The position numbers and the translations under genes are program-made. This document shows, piece after piece, positions 9,093-17,607 of a stretch of 64,000 bases of DNA. This DNA comes from Bacteroidales bacterium UBA4333 (lineage in GTDB: Bacteria > Bacteroidota > Bacteroidia > Bacteroidales > Paludibacteraceae), in NCBI GenBank assembly GCA_002394335.1, contig DGTP01000015.1, forward strand, positions 124,001-188,000. The letters are read 5' to 3'. How positions within the stretch are numbered: the stretch's first letter is position 1; each line of letters begins with the position of its first letter. The notes under the pieces are model-generated. The model did not search any database and was not told the DNA's origin. It saw only the letters and a program-made list of their open reading frames with translations.

Positions 9093-10167
9093 GCATCTCC
9101 AGCGTATAGAGAACGGCTTCCGCCTGACGCAAGGCATTGCGTTTCTTCTGACCCGGCGCAAAGAGCATGGCTTCCACTGTCACAACACGTGCATTGACCT
9201 GATCGAGACGGGTGTGGCTGACATAAGCGCCACCCATGGCTTCGCCTCCGTACAGTTTCCATAAGCCGCGTATCTCCTCGCCGTAGAAGCCTCCTTCGTC
9301 GGTATAAAGCGAGGCGAGCTGACGCAACTCGGGCTGATCCTCCTTGTATTCCGTACCGATATACGAACCCTCCGTCTGACCGGATATAATACGACCCATG
9401 ACTGAATCGCGCATCCGGTTGAGAGAGGAGAGCGCGAACTGGCAGGTGTCGGTATAGGGATAGCTGTAGAGAACGAGATAGCGGGTCATCGGACCCTTGT
9501 TGTTGCAGGTGAGGAAGACACGGATATCATTCTCCAGCGTAGTGTCCTTGACGAAGACATACTCCTCCGGTATAGCCAAGCCGTAGTGATGATCCTTCTC
9601 CAGACGGGCGATAGCATCCCCGTTAGGCATACGGCGGTAGAACGACGCCTGACGGAGCATCTCCTGATCCACAAACCATTGCCGGATCCCGGTGCCGTGG
9701 GCCAGCCAGTAGGATACAAAAGCGGTGTCGTTAGGCGCCTGTATATGATAGACCGCCTGCGGCGTGGACCACACATCGGTGGAGACTTTGCATTTGACCT
9801 GCGTGTATTTGGTGTCGTCAATATCCACGATGAGGATGTTACGCGTCGGCTTGAGAAACTCGTCGAACGCCTCCGGCTTGACCTGGGTGAGTTTGAAATA
9901 CGGCTCTACCTGCGGCATATGGGTCATGTCAGCCGACATACAAGCAGCCACCAAACCGTATGTACTGTTGACAGGTCCGGTATAGCCGTTGCCGTTCTCC
10001 ACCGCCCAAGGATTGGCTATCTCGCCAGCCAGATGACGGTCAGGCATAACCACCAGACACTCATACACCGTACCCGTGGCACTCGTGAGCGTACGACCGC
10101 TGTCACAACTCATAAAACCGATCCCGCACAACAGGATGCTCATCAAAATCACTGCTTTTGTTCTCAT
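9049..10167 (-). CDS. DUF4837 family lipoprotein
   Basis: 372 aa starting at the ATG at 10167. A longer open frame begins upstream, but it would start before the promoter. The signal peptide ends in a lipobox (ILLCGIGFMSC, Cys about residue 22). The body matches the Bacteroidota-specific DUF4837 family as I know it: GTVYECLVVMPDRHLAGEI near the N-terminus and GLWKLYGGEAMGGAYVSHTR near the C-terminus. Function unknown. It is transcribed alone from its own promoter, divergent from the deacetylase gene, and overlaps the last permease gene convergently. Confidence 0.82.
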   Translation of the reverse strand: MRTKAVILMSILLCGIGFMSCDSGRTLTSATGTVYECLVVMPDRHLAGEIANPWAVENGNGYTGPVNSTYGLVAACMSADMTHMPQVEPYFKLTQVKPEAFDEFLKPTRNILIVDIDDTKYTQVKCKVSTDVWSTPQAVYHIQAPNDTAFVSYWLAHGTGIRQWFVDQEMLRQASFYRRMPNGDAIARLEKDHHYGLAIPEEYVFVKDTTLENDIRVFLTCNNKGPMTRYLVLYSYPYTDTCQFALSSLNRMRDSVMGRIISGQTEGSYIGTEYKEDQPELRQLASLYTDEGGFYGEEIRGLWKLYGGEAMGGAYVSHTRLDQVNARVVTVEAMLFAPGQKKRNALRQAEAVLYTLEMPNELAARQQPAYEE

Positions 10168-10185
10168 ATATTCCAAATTTTTGCA

Positions 10186-10217
10186 CAAAGGTACAACAAA
10201 AATCGGAGATAAGCAAA
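10186..10217 (-). promoter_or_regulatory. Promoter of the DUF4837 gene
   Basis: TTTG at 10214-10217, 20-bp spacer, TACCTTTG at 10186-10193 (minus strand), about 20 bp before the ATG. Confidence 0.75.
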
Positions 10218-10222
10218 TTTTT

Positions 10223-10254
10223 TTTGTGTAATTCAAAAAAAAAGCGTATCTTTG
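10223..10254 (+). promoter_or_regulatory. Promoter of the deacetylase-sugar transferase operon
   Basis: TTTG at 10223-10226, 20 bp, TATCTTTG at 10247-10254. The predicted start is only about 10 nt before the ATG, so the leader is very short. It lies back to back with the DUF4837 promoter, with 5 bp between them. Confidence 0.78.
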
Positions 10255-10271
10255 CAGCCCAATTAAGAGTA

Positions 10272-11063
10272 ATGAGAGATTTTACAGAGGACAGTTATCG
10301 TCAGTTGGTGGCAGCGTTGCGCGAAGCCGGCTACCGTTTCATGACGATGGAGCAGTACTGCGACGGGAAGAACAGGCTGCCGGAGCGGTTTGTGGTACTC
10401 CGCCACGACGTGGATCTGCGTGCGGCGTACAGCGAGCGCATTGCGCGAGTGGAAAAGGAAGAAGGCGCCAAGGCGAGTTATTATTTCCGTGTCATCCCCC
10501 AGAGCAACCGTCCTGAGATCATCCGCTCCATTGCCCGGATGGGACACGAAATAGGGTACCACTACGAGGACATGTCCATCGCTAAAGGCGATATAGAGAC
10601 CGCCAAGGCGCATTTCGAGCAGTGGCTGGCGTATTTCAGGCAGTTTTATCCCGTGCGGACTATCTGCATGCACGGCGCGCCGACGAGCCGCTATGACGGC
10701 AGAGACCTCTGGAAGAAGTACTCTTACCATGACTATGGGATTATCGGCGAGCCGTATTTTGACGTCGATTTCTCGGATCTGTTCTACCTGACGGACACCG
10801 GGCGGTGCTGGGACGGATACAAGGTGTCACTGCGTGACAAGATACCCGTTCACCAGGACGAATGGATACGCAAGGGATGGGTTTATCACACCACAGAGCA
10901 GGTGGTGGACGCCATCCGCCAAGGAGCAATGCCTCCCCGGCTGATGATCACCACCCATCCGCAGCGGTGGGCCAACGCCCTTCTGCCATGGTGCCGGGAA
11001 TGGGTGCTGCAGAAGGCAAAGAACATAGTGAAAAGGATATTAGTGAAAAGACAAAATGGCTAA
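10272..11063 (+). CDS. Polysaccharide deacetylase-like protein (NodB fold)
   Basis: 263 aa. The start at 10272 is fixed by the promoter ending at 10254. Motif 1 of the NodB homology domain is visible (RFVVLRHDVDLR, HDVD), with later motifs EIGYHYEDMS and TICMHGAPTSRYDG; MITTHPQRW near the end supplies the distal His. No signal peptide, so it is probably cytoplasmic and may act on a lipid-linked sugar or be a non-classical relative. It overlaps the sugar transferase by 8 bp, suggesting a role in surface glycan assembly. Confidence 0.8.
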   Translation: MRDFTEDSYRQLVAALREAGYRFMTMEQYCDGKNRLPERFVVLRHDVDLRAAYSERIARVEKEEGAKASYYFRVIPQSNRPEIIRSIARMGHEIGYHYEDMSIAKGDIETAKAHFEQWLAYFRQFYPVRTICMHGAPTSRYDGRDLWKKYSYHDYGIIGEPYFDVDFSDLFYLTDTGRCWDGYKVSLRDKIPVHQDEWIRKGWVYHTTEQVVDAIRQGAMPPRLMITTHPQRWANALLPWCREWVLQKAKNIVKRILVKRQNG

Positions 11064-12555
11064 ACGAATAGGAATAGACCTCTTAATCTGGGTTCTCGCC
11101 TCCGCAGTATGTCTCTTATGGCGGTTTGCCACGGCGAAAGCGGAACTGATGGAATATGTATTCCTGGCAGCCATACTGGCTGTAACATGGGTGATCGTGG
11201 GAACGGTCCTGCAACTCTACCGGAGCTACAAGATCGCCTGGTACTGGCAGTCAGCCCTGTCATGTCTGCTGACGGGTGCGGCGCTGATGACGGGATGCTA
11301 TTATCTGCTGCCAATGTCGCCGCTGGGCGTGTCGGTGAATGTGGCAATGTGGCTTGTAGGAGCCGTGACGGTGACAGACATGGTGGTCATTCTCATGGAG
11401 CACTACTGGAAATATGCCCAGAACATGACCATCCCCCTCATGGAGATAGAGCAGCGGACAAATGCCAAGGTGTCGCGTAAAGACGAGATGCGCTCTCCGC
11501 AATCCATCGAGACCATCCACCAGGCGGTGACTTCTATCACCACCGAAGAAGACTACCAGCTGCTGGTGGAGAAAGCGCATATCAACAACCGTCAGACCAA
11601 GATCATCGCCGACAGAGACCGGTTCTCCTTTCTGCAACTGCCGGATTACCAGTACCGCACTCTGGTGGATCTGACGCTGCTCAACGATGCCAAAGGTATT
11701 AACAAGCGGTTTTGCATCGTCAATGCCAAACTGCCGGACGACGGCTATTATGTATGTTGCTACAGACCGCAGGAATATATCAAGAAGAAGATTCTCAACA
11801 AGTATCCGGCAGGACTCAACTGGGTGGTCTATTCGTTCTATTTCTTCTGGAAGAGAGTATTGCCACGGCTGGTGCTGACCTCCCGTCTGTTCTATGACGT
11901 AACCAAAGGGCGGAAACGCATGCTCTCCAAGACAGAGATCCTGGGCAGACTGTACTACTGCGGTTTCGAGGTGGACGAGGTGGTGCCGATGGGGCATATA
12001 GAGTATGTCTTTGCCCATCGTCACTCGCAGCCTTATCCGCAGCAACAGCTGAAAGTTTACGGTCCGCTAATCAAACTGCGCAGAGTAGGCAAAAACAAGG
12101 AGTTCATCTATTTCTACAAGTTCCGCACCATGCACCCCTATTCGGAGTATATCCAGAAATATGTCTTCGACCAACGCGGAGGCATGAATATCGCCGACAA
12201 GTCGGATGACGACTGGCGGATTACCACCTGGGGCAAGTTCATGCGCAAGTACTGGCTGGACGAGCTGCCGATGCTGATCAACTGGCTCAAGAGGGACGTG
12301 AAGCTGGTGGGTGTAAGACCGCTTTCAAAGACCATGTTCGACACCTATCCGCAGTGGCTGCAAGACAAACGGACACTGGTGAAACCGGGACTCATACCAC
12401 CTTTTTATATCGATCATCCTCAGAATTTCGAAGAGTTGTATGCCTCGGAGGACAAATACCTGACGGAATACCTCAAACACCCCGTCTGGACGGATACGAA
12501 GTATTTCTTCCTGACCATGTATTCTATTCTCTTCCGCCGCATGCACAGTGCCTGA
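11056..12555 (+). CDS. Polyprenyl-phosphate sugar-1-phosphate transferase (initiating glycosyltransferase)
   Basis: 499 aa. Four membrane segments in the first about 120 residues, a soluble linker, a hydrophobic hairpin (NWVVYSFYFFWKRVLPRLVL) and a C-terminal bacterial sugar-transferase domain with RVGKNKEFIYFYKFRTM, DDWRITTWGKFMRKYWLDEL and VKLVGVRPLS. Such enzymes load the first sugar phosphate onto undecaprenyl phosphate for O-antigen, capsule or exopolysaccharide. The stretch between hairpin and catalytic core is longer than usual. No other glycan assembly genes are adjacent apart from the deacetylase. Confidence 0.85.
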   Translation: MAKRIGIDLLIWVLASAVCLLWRFATAKAELMEYVFLAAILAVTWVIVGTVLQLYRSYKIAWYWQSALSCLLTGAALMTGCYYLLPMSPLGVSVNVAMWLVGAVTVTDMVVILMEHYWKYAQNMTIPLMEIEQRTNAKVSRKDEMRSPQSIETIHQAVTSITTEEDYQLLVEKAHINNRQTKIIADRDRFSFLQLPDYQYRTLVDLTLLNDAKGINKRFCIVNAKLPDDGYYVCCYRPQEYIKKKILNKYPAGLNWVVYSFYFFWKRVLPRLVLTSRLFYDVTKGRKRMLSKTEILGRLYYCGFEVDEVVPMGHIEYVFAHRHSQPYPQQQLKVYGPLIKLRRVGKNKEFIYFYKFRTMHPYSEYIQKYVFDQRGGMNIADKSDDDWRITTWGKFMRKYWLDELPMLINWLKRDVKLVGVRPLSKTMFDTYPQWLQDKRTLVKPGLIPPFYIDHPQNFEELYASEDKYLTEYLKHPVWTDTKYFFLTMYSILFRRMHSA

Positions 12556-12568
12556 AACCCGGATACCA

Positions 12569-15430
12569 ATGTCTTCTGCTATACATACCGATGCGATGCA
12601 CCGGCTGGCATATGCCACGGATGCTTCCGCCTACCGTCAGATACCGGCAGGTGTAGCCTACCCCAAGCATGAGAACGACCTGCGTTTTCTGCTTGCTCAG
12701 GCACGCAAGCGCAATACCCATCTTATCCCCCGTGCCGGAGGTACAAGTATAGCCGGTCAGGTGGTGGGCGAAGGTATTGTGGTGGATGTGAGCCGGTATA
12801 TGAACCGTATTCTCTCGATTGACCCCGAACAACGCCTTGCGCGTGTACAGCCGGGTGTGGTGCGGGATGAACTGAACATGGCACTTCGTCCGTACGGGCT
12901 CTTCTTCTCGCCGGAGACCTCCACCTCCAACCGCTGCTGTATCGGCGGAATGGTGGGAAACAACTCCTGCGGCACACACAGCCTCGTCTATGGCTCTACG
13001 CGCCACCATGTAGCAGGACTGCGGATAATGCTCGCCGACGGCACAATGTGGGACATACAACGGGGGAAGGTGCAGCCAGCCGGGGAAGAAGGAGGCCAAT
13101 CCGCCCTCATGGATGCCATCCTTGCCCAACTCAAGGACTGGCAGACACACTCCTCCGTGACGGACAAGTTGCGCGAAGCCTTTCCTGACCAAACCATCAG
13201 ACGCCGTTCGTGCGGCTATGCTATCGACGAGGCATTGGACGTCTATGGCAAGGGAGAGGAGACCGACCTGCCGGCTCTCATTACCGGTTCGGAAGGTACA
13301 CTCTGTTTCGTGACCGAGATAACCCTTACTCTGGATCCTCTGCCGCCGGCAGAGCAGATGGTCGTTTGCGTACAACTGAACGAGATGGAAGACGCTTGGC
13401 GAACCAATCTTATCGCTCTGGAGAACAAGCCCACTGCCGTGGAACTTATTGACGGACGGATTATTGACCTTGCGCGTACCAACATAGAGGCGCGCAAGAA
13501 CCTGTTCTTTGTTTCAGGCGAGCCGGCAGCAATCATCGTGGCGGAGTTCAGAGCCGGCACACGGGCACAGCTGGACAAGCAGGCACAACCGTTCATCGAA
13601 GCCATGCAACGGTCAGGCATCGGCCATTCGGTCACCAAAGTCTATGGCAGCGATGTGAACCGCGTTTGGGCACTGCGCAAAGCAGGACTGGGAGTCTTGT
13701 CCTCCATGAGCGGCGATGCCAAACCCGTAGGCGTGGTCGAAGACACCGCTGTCGCCCCCGAACGAATGGGCGCTTATATGCATGATTTCAGGGAAATGAT
13801 GGCACGGCTGGGACTGGATTGTGTCTATTACGGACATATATCAACCGGCGAGTTGCATCTGCGTCCGGTGCTCAATCTAAGCAAGGAGAAAGACCGCAAA
13901 CTGTTCAGGCAAGTGGCTGAAGAGACCGCCAGACTGGTGAAGAAACACCATGGCTGCCTCTCCGGAGAACACGGCGACGGGCGCTTGCGAGGGGAGTTCA
14001 TCCCGTTAATGTACGGCGATGAGGTATATCAGATGATGCGCGAGCTCAAGCACACATGGGATCCTGAAGGGATATTCAATATAGGCAAGATCGTGGACAC
14101 ACCTCCCATGGACGAGTACCTGCGCTATACAGCGGATCTTTCGCGCTCCAAGACCTCTCCGGCTTTCGATACATCCCTACTCTCGCTATGCTCGGGCGCT
14201 GCCGACTGCCGCAAGTCGGCATTGATCGGAGGTACCATGTGCCCTGCATACAAGGCTACAGGGGACGAGTTGTTCTCCACGCGTGCAAGAGCGAATATCC
14301 TCCGGGAAATGATCACCTCCGATCCCCAAGGCATCTATTCGGAGGAGGTGGGTGCTGTTTTGGACTCCTGTCTGGCATGCAAGGCCTGCCACAGCGAGTG
14401 CCCCGCCAATGTGGACATGACGCGCATGAGGAGCGAGATACTGCAGATCAGATATCGCCATTCCCATGTGCCTTTCCGTACATGGATGGTGGCGCACATG
14501 GCATGGATTGAAGGCATTGGAAGCATGGTGCCGGCAGTGTATAATTTCTTTGCCACGAATGCTTTCACTTCCTCGCTTATCAAACGTATTGTGGGTTTTG
14601 CCGCCGAACGGAAGATACCTGCCCTCAGCCGCCATTCAATGCGATGGCTGGTCAATCACCGTATCTCCCTTCCCCCCTCCCGTCCTTCAGCGAAAACAAT
14701 CTATCTCTTTGCCGACGAATTCACCAACCATGCCGAGGCAGAGTTGGGGTTGCGTTTTGCCGAACTGCTCACCCGTTGGGGCTACCGGGTTATTATCCCG
14801 CGCCATACGGAGAGCGGAAGAGCGGCTATCAGCAAAGGGTGTCTTGATCAGGCGTCCCGGTACGCCAAGCGCAATGTGAACCTGCTTTCGGGTATCGTCT
14901 CCGAGGACACGCCTCTGATAGGTATCGAGCCTTCGTGTATCCTTACTTTCCGCGACGAGTATCCGCGCCTCGTTCCTGAAACGATGCGTGAGGAGGCAAA
15001 ACAATTAGGAAAGAACTGCCTGCTCTATGACGAGTTTCTGATGCGCGAAGTGGAAGCGGGAAGACTTCCCCAGGAAGCGTTTGGCGAACTCAAGGGCGAA
15101 CTGTGGCTGCACGGGCATTGCCACCAGAAAGCTCTGGTGGGCATAGAGAAAACAGCTTCTTTGCTGCGGTTGGTCAAGGGTCTGGAGGTGCATGTCATTC
15201 CCTCCGGCTGCTGCGGAATGGCGGGTTCGTTCGGCTATGAGAAGAAGCATTACGAGGACTCCGTGCGTGTAGCGAATACAACCCTGGTGCCTGCGCTGGA
15301 AAAGGCGCACGATGCCAATCCCGATATCTATGTTGCGGCACCGGGGACATCCTGCCGCACCCAGATCAGAGACCTCACCGGCATCCGGGCTCTTCATCCG
15401 ATTGATATTCTATATACCGCTTCCTACTGA
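12569..15430 (+). CDS. FAD-binding and Fe-S oxidoreductase (fused GlcD/GlcF-type D-2-hydroxyacid dehydrogenase)
   Basis: About 953 aa from the ATG at 12569; a GTG at 12548 overlapping the upstream stop is an alternative. N-terminal FAD-binding domain (HLIPRAGGTSIAGQVVGEGI, NRCCIGGMVGNNSCGTHSLV), FAD-linked oxidase C-domain, then a ferredoxin-like part with CLACKACHSECPANVDM (around residue 601) and a C-terminal CCG-type region (LHGHCHQKAL, SGCCGMAGSFG). This is the single-chain form of glycolate/D-lactate/D-2-hydroxyglutarate dehydrogenases such as YdiJ, passing electrons to the quinone pool. The substrate cannot be read from sequence. Eight bp separate it from dinB. Confidence 0.88.
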   Translation: MSSAIHTDAMHRLAYATDASAYRQIPAGVAYPKHENDLRFLLAQARKRNTHLIPRAGGTSIAGQVVGEGIVVDVSRYMNRILSIDPEQRLARVQPGVVRDELNMALRPYGLFFSPETSTSNRCCIGGMVGNNSCGTHSLVYGSTRHHVAGLRIMLADGTMWDIQRGKVQPAGEEGGQSALMDAILAQLKDWQTHSSVTDKLREAFPDQTIRRRSCGYAIDEALDVYGKGEETDLPALITGSEGTLCFVTEITLTLDPLPPAEQMVVCVQLNEMEDAWRTNLIALENKPTAVELIDGRIIDLARTNIEARKNLFFVSGEPAAIIVAEFRAGTRAQLDKQAQPFIEAMQRSGIGHSVTKVYGSDVNRVWALRKAGLGVLSSMSGDAKPVGVVEDTAVAPERMGAYMHDFREMMARLGLDCVYYGHISTGELHLRPVLNLSKEKDRKLFRQVAEETARLVKKHHGCLSGEHGDGRLRGEFIPLMYGDEVYQMMRELKHTWDPEGIFNIGKIVDTPPMDEYLRYTADLSRSKTSPAFDTSLLSLCSGAADCRKSALIGGTMCPAYKATGDELFSTRARANILREMITSDPQGIYSEEVGAVLDSCLACKACHSECPANVDMTRMRSEILQIRYRHSHVPFRTWMVAHMAWIEGIGSMVPAVYNFFATNAFTSSLIKRIVGFAAERKIPALSRHSMRWLVNHRISLPPSRPSAKTIYLFADEFTNHAEAELGLRFAELLTRWGYRVIIPRHTESGRAAISKGCLDQASRYAKRNVNLLSGIVSEDTPLIGIEPSCILTFRDEYPRLVPETMREEAKQLGKNCLLYDEFLMREVEAGRLPQEAFGELKGELWLHGHCHQKALVGIEKTASLLRLVKGLEVHVIPSGCCGMAGSFGYEKKHYEDSVRVANTTLVPALEKAHDANPDIYVAAPGTSCRTQIRDLTGIRALHPIDILYTASY

Positions 15431-15437
15431 TTGTCTG

Positions 15438-16517
15438 ATGACAGCCACGCAACGCAAGATCGTACATATAGACATGGACGCGTTCTTCGTCTCGGTGGAG
15501 GAACACGACAACCCTGCGCTCAAAGGGCATCCTGTAGTGGTGGGCTATGACGGACCGCGCGGTGTGGTGGCAACAGCCAACTACGAGGCACGCAAATACG
15601 GTGTTCACTCCGCGATGGCAGTAGCAACGGCGCACCGGTTGTGTCCCAAACTGATTGTGGTGGAAGGACATTACAGCCGCTACAAAGAAATCTCCTCGCA
15701 GATACATGCTATCTTCCGTGACTACACAGATCTCATCGAACCCCTCAGTCTCGATGAAGCATACTTGGACGTGACAGTCAACAAGAAATCTATTCCTCTG
15801 GCGATGGATATAGCCAAGGAGATCAAACAACGTATCTACGACACAACCGGTTTGACGGCTTCGGCAGGTGTGAGTTATTGCAAATTTCTCGCGAAAGTGG
15901 CAAGCGACTACCGCAAGCCCAACGGTCTGTGTGTCGTTCATCCTGACAAAGCGATGGAGTTTATTGACCATCTGAAGATCGAGCGCTTCTGGGGCGTGGG
16001 TGAGAAGACCGCAGAGAAGATGCATCGTCTGGGAGTCAGCAACGGCAAGGAACTGCGCGAACTGCCTTTGCCCAAACTGACACGAGAGTTCGGCAAGATG
16101 GGCAAAGTCTTCCATGATTTCGCCCGTGGCATTGACAACCGCCCTGTTATCACCGAATGGGTACGCAAATCCGTCGGCTGTGAAAGGACATTCGCTGAAG
16201 ACCTATCCTCCACAGAAGAAATGGCAACGGCTCTCATTCCACTGGCTGCGGAACTGGTGAGACGCTTGGAGAAGAACAGTTTCAAAGGGCGTTCGCTGGT
16301 ACTCAAAATCAAATACAGCGATTTCAAACAGACTACTCACAGCTTCACCGGCAACACCGCCATCGAAACGGAGGACGAGATCCTCAGGACAGCCAATGCA
16401 CTTTTAGCCGACGTGGAAACGGACAACCGCTCCGTGCGGCTAATGGGGCTGACCGTGACCTCACCGCTCGTCCCCGATAGTGCACAGACAGAGCTCCAAC
16501 TGACCTTTGACTGGTAA
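15438..16517 (+). CDS. dinB: DNA polymerase IV (Y-family translesion polymerase)
   Basis: 359 aa from the ATG at 15438. Y-family signatures in order: KIVHIDMDAFFVSVEE (catalytic Asp), VVVGYDGPRGVVATANYEAR, EPLSLDEAYLDVT (catalytic Asp-Glu), TASAGVSYCKFLAKVASDYR, then the helix-hairpin-helix (FWGVGEKTAEKMHRLG) and little-finger domain. Error-prone bypass of damaged bases. It is last in the deacetylase-transferase-dehydrogenase run. No SOS box was seen, and none would be expected inside the operon. Confidence 0.95.
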   Translation: MTATQRKIVHIDMDAFFVSVEEHDNPALKGHPVVVGYDGPRGVVATANYEARKYGVHSAMAVATAHRLCPKLIVVEGHYSRYKEISSQIHAIFRDYTDLIEPLSLDEAYLDVTVNKKSIPLAMDIAKEIKQRIYDTTGLTASAGVSYCKFLAKVASDYRKPNGLCVVHPDKAMEFIDHLKIERFWGVGEKTAEKMHRLGVSNGKELRELPLPKLTREFGKMGKVFHDFARGIDNRPVITEWVRKSVGCERTFAEDLSSTEEMATALIPLAAELVRRLEKNSFKGRSLVLKIKYSDFKQTTHSFTGNTAIETEDEILRTANALLADVETDNRSVRLMGLTVTSPLVPDSAQTELQLTFDW

Positions 16518-16649
16518 TTGACAGCAGACAGTATCGGTAATGGGTAACGGATAACTAAGAATATCCAAGAACAACTAACGATTTGCGGAGACCCTAATCT
16601 AATTCGGGGTAAAAGAAGAAGAAAATTAACATGGCATAACTGCCAACGA

Positions 16650-16700
16650 AAAAGAACGATTTGCTTGAGTAAACTCAGACAGATAAATCGTTCTTTTTCT
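16650..16700. terminator. Bidirectional hairpin terminator after tRNA-Ser and dinB
   Basis: AAGAACGATTT pairs with AAATCGTTCTT across a 25-nt loop, followed by a T-run on the plus strand and flanked by A-rich DNA on the other side, so it can serve the plus operon and the minus tRNA. Confidence 0.65.
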
Positions 16701-16703
16701 TTG

Positions 16704-16790
16704 CGGAGAAAGGGGGATTCGAACCCCCGGTACCCTTACGAGTACGACAGTTTAGCAAACTGTTGGTTTCAGCCACTCACCCATCTCTCC
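16704..16790 (-). tRNA. tRNA-Ser (anticodon GCU)
   Basis: 87 nt. Acceptor stem GGAGAGA / TTTCTCC with one wobble, D-arm GAGTGGCTGAAA, anticodon stem-loop ACAGTTTGCTAAACTGT with GCT at the anticodon, a long class II variable arm (CGTACTCGTAAGGGTAC) and T-arm GGGGGTTCGAATCCCCC. The long variable arm and GCU anticodon give serine (AGC/AGU codons). Discriminator G; CCA is not encoded (GCAA follows). Confidence 0.95.
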
Positions 16791-16800
16791 TGTCGCGTTC

Positions 16801-16897
16801 GGTGAACCGTTTTTCTCGGCACCGTTGTGCCTTCGATTAAAAAGCGGTCAGGTAAACCGTTTTTCTCGGCACCGTTGTGCCTTCGATTAAAAAGCGG
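16801..16897 (-). repeat. Tandem 47-bp hairpin duplication forming the tRNA-Ser leader
   Basis: Two nearly identical copies (16801-16847 and 16851-16897, one difference in the first five bases). Each is an imperfect inverted repeat: on the plus strand AACCGTTTTTCTCGGCAC, loop CGTT, GTGCCTTCGATTAAAAAGCG. The tRNA promoter ends at 16901, so the RNA leader consists almost entirely of these two hairpins. Confidence 0.85.
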
Positions 16898-16900
16898 GTG

Positions 16901-16932
16901 CAAAGGTACTGCTTTTTTTTGATATACGCAAA
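16901..16932 (-). promoter_or_regulatory. Promoter of tRNA-Ser
   Basis: Minus strand TTTG at 16929-16932, 20 bp, TACCTTTG at 16901-16908. Start expected near 16895, at the outer edge of the duplicated hairpin. Confidence 0.72.
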
Positions 16933-16957
16933 TATTTTTGCATTTTTTTATATTTTT

Positions 16958-16989
16958 TTTGCATAATTGGAAAATAATTTGTATCTTTG
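16958..16989 (+). promoter_or_regulatory. Promoter of rubrerythrin
   Basis: TTTG at 16958-16961, 20 bp, TATCTTTG at 16982-16989; about 43 nt to the ATG at 17033. Confidence 0.78.
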
Positions 16990-17032
16990 CACCGAAATAT
17001 TAAAACTATTAAAACACTAAATTTTGATTTTT

Positions 17033-17584
17033 ATGAACAAGAAATTTATCTGCCCGATCTGTGGCTATGTACACGAGGGCACCGAGGCACCTGAGCGTTG
17101 TCCACAATGCAAACAAATAGTAGAATGGAAAGTAGCAGACGAGAGCAAGGGTCTGGCATGGGCATGCGAGCACATTGTAGGCGTAGCCAAAGATGTTGAT
17201 GATCCACTGATTCACGACGGTCTGCGCGCACACTTCATGGGTGAAGCTACCGAAGTAGGACAATATCTGGCTATGGCCCGTCAAGCAGACCGCGAGGGTT
17301 ATCCTGAGATTGCCGCAGCCTTCCGCCAATATGCATACGAAGAGGCTGAGCACTGCGCCAAATTTGCCGAGCTGCTTGGCGAAGTGGTTTGGGACACCAA
17401 GACCAACCTTGAGAAACGTATGTTAGCCGAGGCAGGCGCCTGCGAAGACAAGTTCGCGATAGCCAAACGTGCCAAAGAGTTGAACCTTGACGCTATCCAC
17501 GACACCGTTCATGAGATGGCCAAAGACGAGGCTCGTCACGGCGCCGGATTCCAAGGACTCTATAACCGTTATTTCAAGAAATAA
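17033..17584 (+). CDS. Rubrerythrin (reverse type, rubredoxin domain first)
   Basis: 183 aa from the ATG at 17033, chosen because MNKKF leads straight into the domain; an in-frame ATG at 17024 is less likely. The N-terminal rubredoxin-like knuckle has two Cys pairs (CPICGYVHEGTEAPERCPQC), followed by a four-helix diiron domain with EEAEHCAKFAELLGE and KDEARHGAGF (ExxH motifs). It reduces peroxide with electrons from NADH-dependent carriers in anaerobes. It has its own promoter; the TonB receptor and mutS follow closely and may be read through. Confidence 0.92.
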   Translation: MNKKFICPICGYVHEGTEAPERCPQCKQIVEWKVADESKGLAWACEHIVGVAKDVDDPLIHDGLRAHFMGEATEVGQYLAMARQADREGYPEIAAAFRQYAYEEAEHCAKFAELLGEVVWDTKTNLEKRMLAEAGACEDKFAIAKRAKELNLDAIHDTVHEMAKDEARHGAGFQGLYNRYFKK

Positions 17585-17607
17585 GCAAGCGACTATTCAT
17601 AGTACTG

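Larger units (their letters stand above)
16518..17032. other. 515-bp intergenic region with tRNA, terminator, repeat and two divergent promoters
   Basis: The first about 125 bp show nothing recognisable. Then come a shared hairpin terminator, tRNA-Ser, the duplicated 47-bp leader hairpin, and AT-rich DNA carrying the tRNA promoter (minus) and the rubrerythrin promoter (plus). Confidence 0.8.

Noticed and set aside
9093..10166. Type IX secretion components or gliding genes near DUF4837
   Set aside because: No Por/Gld signature genes are present in the window; DUF4837 alone does not show this.
10168..10236. N-terminal extension of the DUF4837 frame
   Set aside because: It would begin upstream of the promoter and remove the signal peptide from the N-terminus.
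16801..16897. Two small terminators before the tRNA
   Set aside because: The hairpins are inside the leader, 3 nt apart, and the stem is interrupted; a duplicated structured leader fits better.
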